Assembly: GCF_015644585.1 (NCBI RefSeq)
Contig: NZ_JADOBI010000007.1
Span: forward strand, 1 to 64,000
DNA length: 64,000 nucleotides
Reading direction: 5' to 3'
DNA from: Rahnella laticis
GTDB taxonomy: Bacteria; Pseudomonadota; Gammaproteobacteria; Enterobacterales; Enterobacteriaceae
The notes beneath the pieces are model-generated. The model searched no databases. It was not told the DNA's origin and saw only the letters and a program-made list of their open reading frames with translations. Every line of letters begins with the position of its first letter. The first letter of the stretch is position 1. Shown here piece after piece: positions 61,063 through 64,000 of this stretch. Position numbers and translations under genes: made by a program.

Positions 61063-61091
61063 ATAACCAGACCGGCAGCGGATGCCGGTCT
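61063..61091 (-). terminator. Terminator after aldo/keto reductase gene
   Basis: AGACCGGCA (61069-61077) pairs with TGCCGGTCT (61083-61091). On the minus strand the stem is followed by GGTTATTTTT. It separates the reductase gene from ydfG. Confidence 0.7.
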
Positions 61092-61121
61092 GACTTGGTA
61101 TCATTTTATTGCGATGACCTT

Positions 61122-62186
61122 TTATGACGATGTTTTTTTCAAATAAGGCGCAATCAGCGATAAATCTGCCGCAGACAGCCGGTCCGGCGCGGTCTGAGCC
61201 TGATGCCAGTAAGGATACAGCAACGGCAACTGGCTGACTTGATTAAGCCTTTCAATTTCTTCGCTATTCAGGTTCAGATTTGCCGCAAGCAGGTTGTCCT
61301 GCAACTGGGTGTCGTTACGCGCGCCGACAATCACGGACGTCACCTGCGGGCGTGCAATCAGCCACGCCAGCGCGATTTGCGCCGCAGAAACACCGCGTTG
61401 CCCGGCGATATCCACCAGAACATCCACCACGTCATACAGCGCATTTTCGTCACGCACAGGCGGCTCGCCCCAGTCCGCCAGATGGCGAGTCCCTTCGGGC
61501 GCGGCCTGATTACGGCGGTATTTACCGGAAAGCAGGCCACCGGCCAGCGGGCTCCAGACCAGAATGCCCAGCCCCTGATCCTGCGCCACCGGCAGGAGTT
61601 CGTATTCGGCTTCACGCGCCTGAAGCGTGTAATGGATTTGCTGACTGACCGGGCGGATATAGTGATTTGCTGCCGCCACACCGAGCGTTTTCATCACATG
61701 CCAGGCGGAAAAGTTGGAGACACCGACATAACGCACTTTGCCGCTGCTGACCAGGTCGTCGAGCGCGCGCAGCGTTTCTTCCAACGGCGTCTGACCGTCC
61801 CATTCATGCAACTGATACAAATCCAGATAGTCCGTATTCAGGCGCTTCAGGCTGGCTTCGCAGGCGCGCAGAATATGGTGGCGTGATGAACCGCGATTGT
61901 TCGGGCCATCGCCCATCGGGAAGCGGGCTTTGCTGGCAACCAGCACGTCATGACGCTGAGTGCCCAGCGCCTTGCCCAGAATCACTTCCGATTCACCGCC
62001 TGAATAAACGTCGGCGGTATCAAATAAGTTAATGCCAGCGTCCAGACACAGGCCGATCTGGCGCTGTGCGGCACTGACGTCGGTCTGGCCGGTTTTAGCG
62101 AATTTTCCCTGACCACCAAACGTCATGGTGCCCAGGCTGAGAACTGAAACTTTCAGGCCGGAATGGCCTAACAGACGGTATTCCAT
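61122..62186 (-). CDS. Aldo/keto reductase
   Basis: This 354-residue NADP-dependent aldo/keto reductase has the full catalytic set: DTADVYSGGESE (Asp and Tyr, near residue 55), VASKARF (Lys) and LDLYQLHEWD (His, near 122). SVIVGARNDTQLQDNLLAAN near the C-terminus is the NADP phosphate site of the family. It resembles the YajO and YghZ group, which reduce diverse aldehydes and ketones. The substrate is not readable. It lies 47 bases after the MFS gene on the same strand, so they may be cotranscribed. Confidence 0.9.
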   Translation of the reverse strand: MEYRLLGHSGLKVSVLSLGTMTFGGQGKFAKTGQTDVSAAQRQIGLCLDAGINLFDTADVYSGGESEVILGKALGTQRHDVLVASKARFPMGDGPNNRGSSRHHILRACEASLKRLNTDYLDLYQLHEWDGQTPLEETLRALDDLVSSGKVRYVGVSNFSAWHVMKTLGVAAANHYIRPVSQQIHYTLQAREAEYELLPVAQDQGLGILVWSPLAGGLLSGKYRRNQAAPEGTRHLADWGEPPVRDENALYDVVDVLVDIAGQRGVSAAQIALAWLIARPQVTSVIVGARNDTQLQDNLLAANLNLNSEEIERLNQVSQLPLLYPYWHQAQTAPDRLSAADLSLIAPYLKKTSS

Positions 62187-62233
62187 GGGTTTTCTCCATT
62201 TATCGGATACTTAATTTCAGTTTAGCAACGTCA

Positions 62234-63679
62234 TTATTTTTGTGACGAAGCCGGTTGCGGTACAGATTCTTTTTTGCGGCGTATTTCATCGCCCGCGGTA
62301 GGGTCGAGCGTCAGACTGTCGAGTGTTCCTGCCAGAGAAAACACCCCGATAATAATAAAAGCGATATGAAACGTTCCGGTCTGCATCCCGGCGCTGGCCG
62401 GTAAAAAATGTTCCGCGACGCGCAGGGAAAGCGCGCCGATGGCAATGCCCAGCCCGGTAGAGAGCTGTTGCGCGGTGTTAAATAACGTATTTGCGCCGCT
62501 CATTTGTTCTGCCGGAACCTGCGAAAAGGCCAGTGTATTGAGCGCGGTGAACTGCATCGAACGGGTCATGCCGCTGGCGAACAGGAACAGCAGCGTGATG
62601 GCAGCCGGCACTTCCGGTGTCAGCAACGCGCAGGCAAATATCGTTGCAGAATTGAGCAGGCCGTTAACCAGCATAATCGACTTAAAGCGGAAGCGGTGCA
62701 AAATCGTCGAGGTAAACGGCTTCATCCCCAGATTACCGGCGAACACGGCAAGCACCAGCAGCCCGGCACCAAACGCGTTCATGCCGTAACCCAGCTGGAA
62801 CATCAGCGGCAGCAAAAACGGCAGGGCGCCGATAGCCACGCGAAACAATGAACCGCCGTAAATCGTGACGGCGTAACTTTTAATTTTCAGCGCCGTCAGC
62901 GGCAGCAACGGATACGCTGCCCGCCCGGAATGCCAGACGGCCAGCGCCCCGACGATCACCGCGCCGCCCACCATCGTCACCGGTTTCCAGTTAATGGAGC
63001 CCTGATTAAACATATCCAGCCCGAAGATTAACCCCAGACACGCCGCGCCGGTCAGCACAAAACCGGTGATATCAAACGGCACGCCTTTCTGCCCCTCAAC
63101 CTGCGGGATCAGCTTACGGCTGAACATCAGTGCGATAATCCCGAGCGGCAGATTGAGCAGAAATATCCAGTGCCAGGAAGCATACGTCGTAATGAATCCA
63201 CCCAGCGGCGGACCGAGGATCGGCGCTACCAGCCCTGGCCAGGTAATCGTCGCGATTGCGCGGATCAGATCTGATTTTTGCGTATTCTTCAATACCACCA
63301 GCCGCCCGACCGGCACCATCAGCGCGCCGGCAAACCCCTGCAACATGCGGGCGGCGGTAAACGTGCCGAGACTGTCGCTGGCGGAACATAACAGTGACGC
63401 GAGGGTGAACAGGATCAGCGCCAGCGAAAAGACGTTACGCGTGCCAAATCGGTTAGCGATCCAGCCGCTGGCCGGAATAAACACCGTCAGCGTCAGAATG
63501 TACGCCGATACGCCGATATTCATATCGACCGGATGCACGCCGAAATCTTTCGCCATCTGCGGCAGCGCGGTGACAATCACCGTGGCATCCAGATTTTCCA
63601 TAAAGAACGCGCCCGCCACCAGCAACGGCAAAGCGGAACCCGGCGGCAGCGGGAATTTTTTGTTTGAGAAGAAGCTCAT
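62234..63679 (-). CDS. MFS transporter, DHA2 (EmrB/QacA-type) family
   Basis: This 481-residue drug:H+ antiporter-type protein has about 13-14 helices. Motif A appears as GWIANRFGTRNVF (near residue 70), motif C-like GLVAPILGPPLGGF near 155, and the charged MENLDATVIVTALPQM in helix 1 is typical of DHA2. I start at ATG 63679 (MSFFSNKKFPLPPG); a frame extending to 63727 would add a non-homologous 16 residues. The ribosome site is weak at both. The transported compound is unknown. Confidence 0.88.
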   Translation of the reverse strand: MSFFSNKKFPLPPGSALPLLVAGAFFMENLDATVIVTALPQMAKDFGVHPVDMNIGVSAYILTLTVFIPASGWIANRFGTRNVFSLALILFTLASLLCSASDSLGTFTAARMLQGFAGALMVPVGRLVVLKNTQKSDLIRAIATITWPGLVAPILGPPLGGFITTYASWHWIFLLNLPLGIIALMFSRKLIPQVEGQKGVPFDITGFVLTGAACLGLIFGLDMFNQGSINWKPVTMVGGAVIVGALAVWHSGRAAYPLLPLTALKIKSYAVTIYGGSLFRVAIGALPFLLPLMFQLGYGMNAFGAGLLVLAVFAGNLGMKPFTSTILHRFRFKSIMLVNGLLNSATIFACALLTPEVPAAITLLFLFASGMTRSMQFTALNTLAFSQVPAEQMSGANTLFNTAQQLSTGLGIAIGALSLRVAEHFLPASAGMQTGTFHIAFIIIGVFSLAGTLDSLTLDPTAGDEIRRKKESVPQPASSQK

Positions 63680-63758
63680 AGAAGGTAAGCGCGCTAATGA
63701 AATAAGCAAAGTCTGAGCATAGCGCATCGGGGCAAGGCGTCAACGGCGAGATTGAGGT

Positions 63759-63784
63759 TCTCCCCCAGTGAAAGGGGAGATTTT
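63759..63784. repeat. Small palindrome between MFS and ABC genes
   Basis: TCTCCCC (63759-63765) pairs with GGGGAGA (63774-63780), followed on the plus strand by TTTT. No plus-strand gene ends here, so it is either a minus-strand stem without a T-tract or a fragment of the GC-rich palindrome found in the R-element linkers. Confidence 0.35.
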
Positions 63785-63794
63785 GCACATTAAT

Positions 63795-64000
63795 TCAGAG
63801 TTCTGTTTCTGCCAGTCGTTCCCCGGTCTGCGCATCGAACAGATGAATGGCGTCGCTGTTGGCTTCGAGGTACAGCGGTTGGTCGGTGCTGACGCGGGCG
63901 CGGCCAGCGAACTGGACGTGCAGCGGGAAGCCGCTCCAGTCGATGTGCAGCAGGCTGCTTTCGCCGGTGACTTCCAGCAGACGCAGTGTGGCAGCGGGTT
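63795..64000 (-). CDS. ABC transporter ATPase, C-terminal end (MalK/UgpC-like), partial
   Basis: The minus strand encodes the last 68 codons of a protein cut by the window edge. The readable part ends LEVTGESSLLHIDWSGF, then RARVSTDQPLYLEANSD and a C-terminal HLFDAQTGERLAETEL. This matches the TOBE-domain end of sugar-importer ATPases of the MalK/UgpC/MsmK type, where a phrase like FDAQTGERL closes the protein. The catalytic domain lies outside the window, so the substrate class is uncertain. Confidence 0.75.
   Translation of the reverse strand, partial: PAATLRLLEVTGESSLLHIDWSGFPLHVQFAGRARVSTDQPLYLEANSDAIHLFDAQTGERLAETEL

Noticed and set aside
63759-63784. Strong terminator for the last ABC gene
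   Set aside because: The T-tract is on the plus strand, whereas the genes on both sides are on the minus strand.

Overview
The window is a 64 kb piece of a gammaproteobacterial chromosome. Gene content and order point to Enterobacterales. The run ydgJ / add-malY-malX-malI / ynfB-ynfA / ydfG matches genes lying close together in Escherichia coli, and the cellulose locus is the enteric bcsEFG / bcsRQABC type. The five-step hut pathway and the large mosaic intergenic repeats suggest a Yersiniaceae-like genus (Rahnella, Serratia or a relative) rather than E. coli. That placement is inference; no rRNA or tRNA gene is visible.

Layout. (1) 0.4-2.5 kb: mannonate dehydratase uxuA divergent from a GntR/FadR regulator. 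(2) 3.2-16.1 kb: divergent cellulose operons bcsEFG (-) and bcsRQABC (+), with bcsZ missing between bcsB and bcsC. (3) 16.9-28.4 kb: a complete histidine utilisation region (hutIG, hutC, hutFD, an ABC importer, hutH, hutU) controlled by HutC boxes. (4) 28.6-32.1 kb: a three-gene block of HisC-like aminotransferase, FMN hydroxyacid dehydrogenase and iron alcohol dehydrogenase. (5) 32.9-38.9 kb (-): a second NMT1-type importer with a divergent HisD-like dehydrogenase, a phosphotransferase-fold kinase and an SDR, headed by a fifth HutC box. (6) 39.2-47.4 kb: a LysR gene divergent from an operon with an argininosuccinate-lyase-like enzyme, a polar amino acid ABC importer, two NodB-type deacetylase-family proteins and an MmgE/PrpD protein, a candidate undescribed pathway. 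(7) 48.2-64 kb: mostly conserved core genes (ydgJ, a yfeH-like transporter, add, malYXI, ynfB, ynfA, a purine permease with its LysR gene, ydfG, an aldo/keto reductase, an MFS exporter) and the end of an ABC ATPase gene.

Between these modules lie six copies (R1-R6) of a roughly 0.4-0.7 kb non-coding repeat built from two modules that are imperfect inverted copies of each other. Four of the six sit between the 3' ends of convergent genes. Both ends carry a hairpin whose stem differs between copies while pairing is kept, so the structure itself appears to be conserved.

The most interesting signals are these covarying repeats, the HutC box on the HisD-like operon about 10 kb from hutU, and the lyase/MmgE/deacetylase operon.
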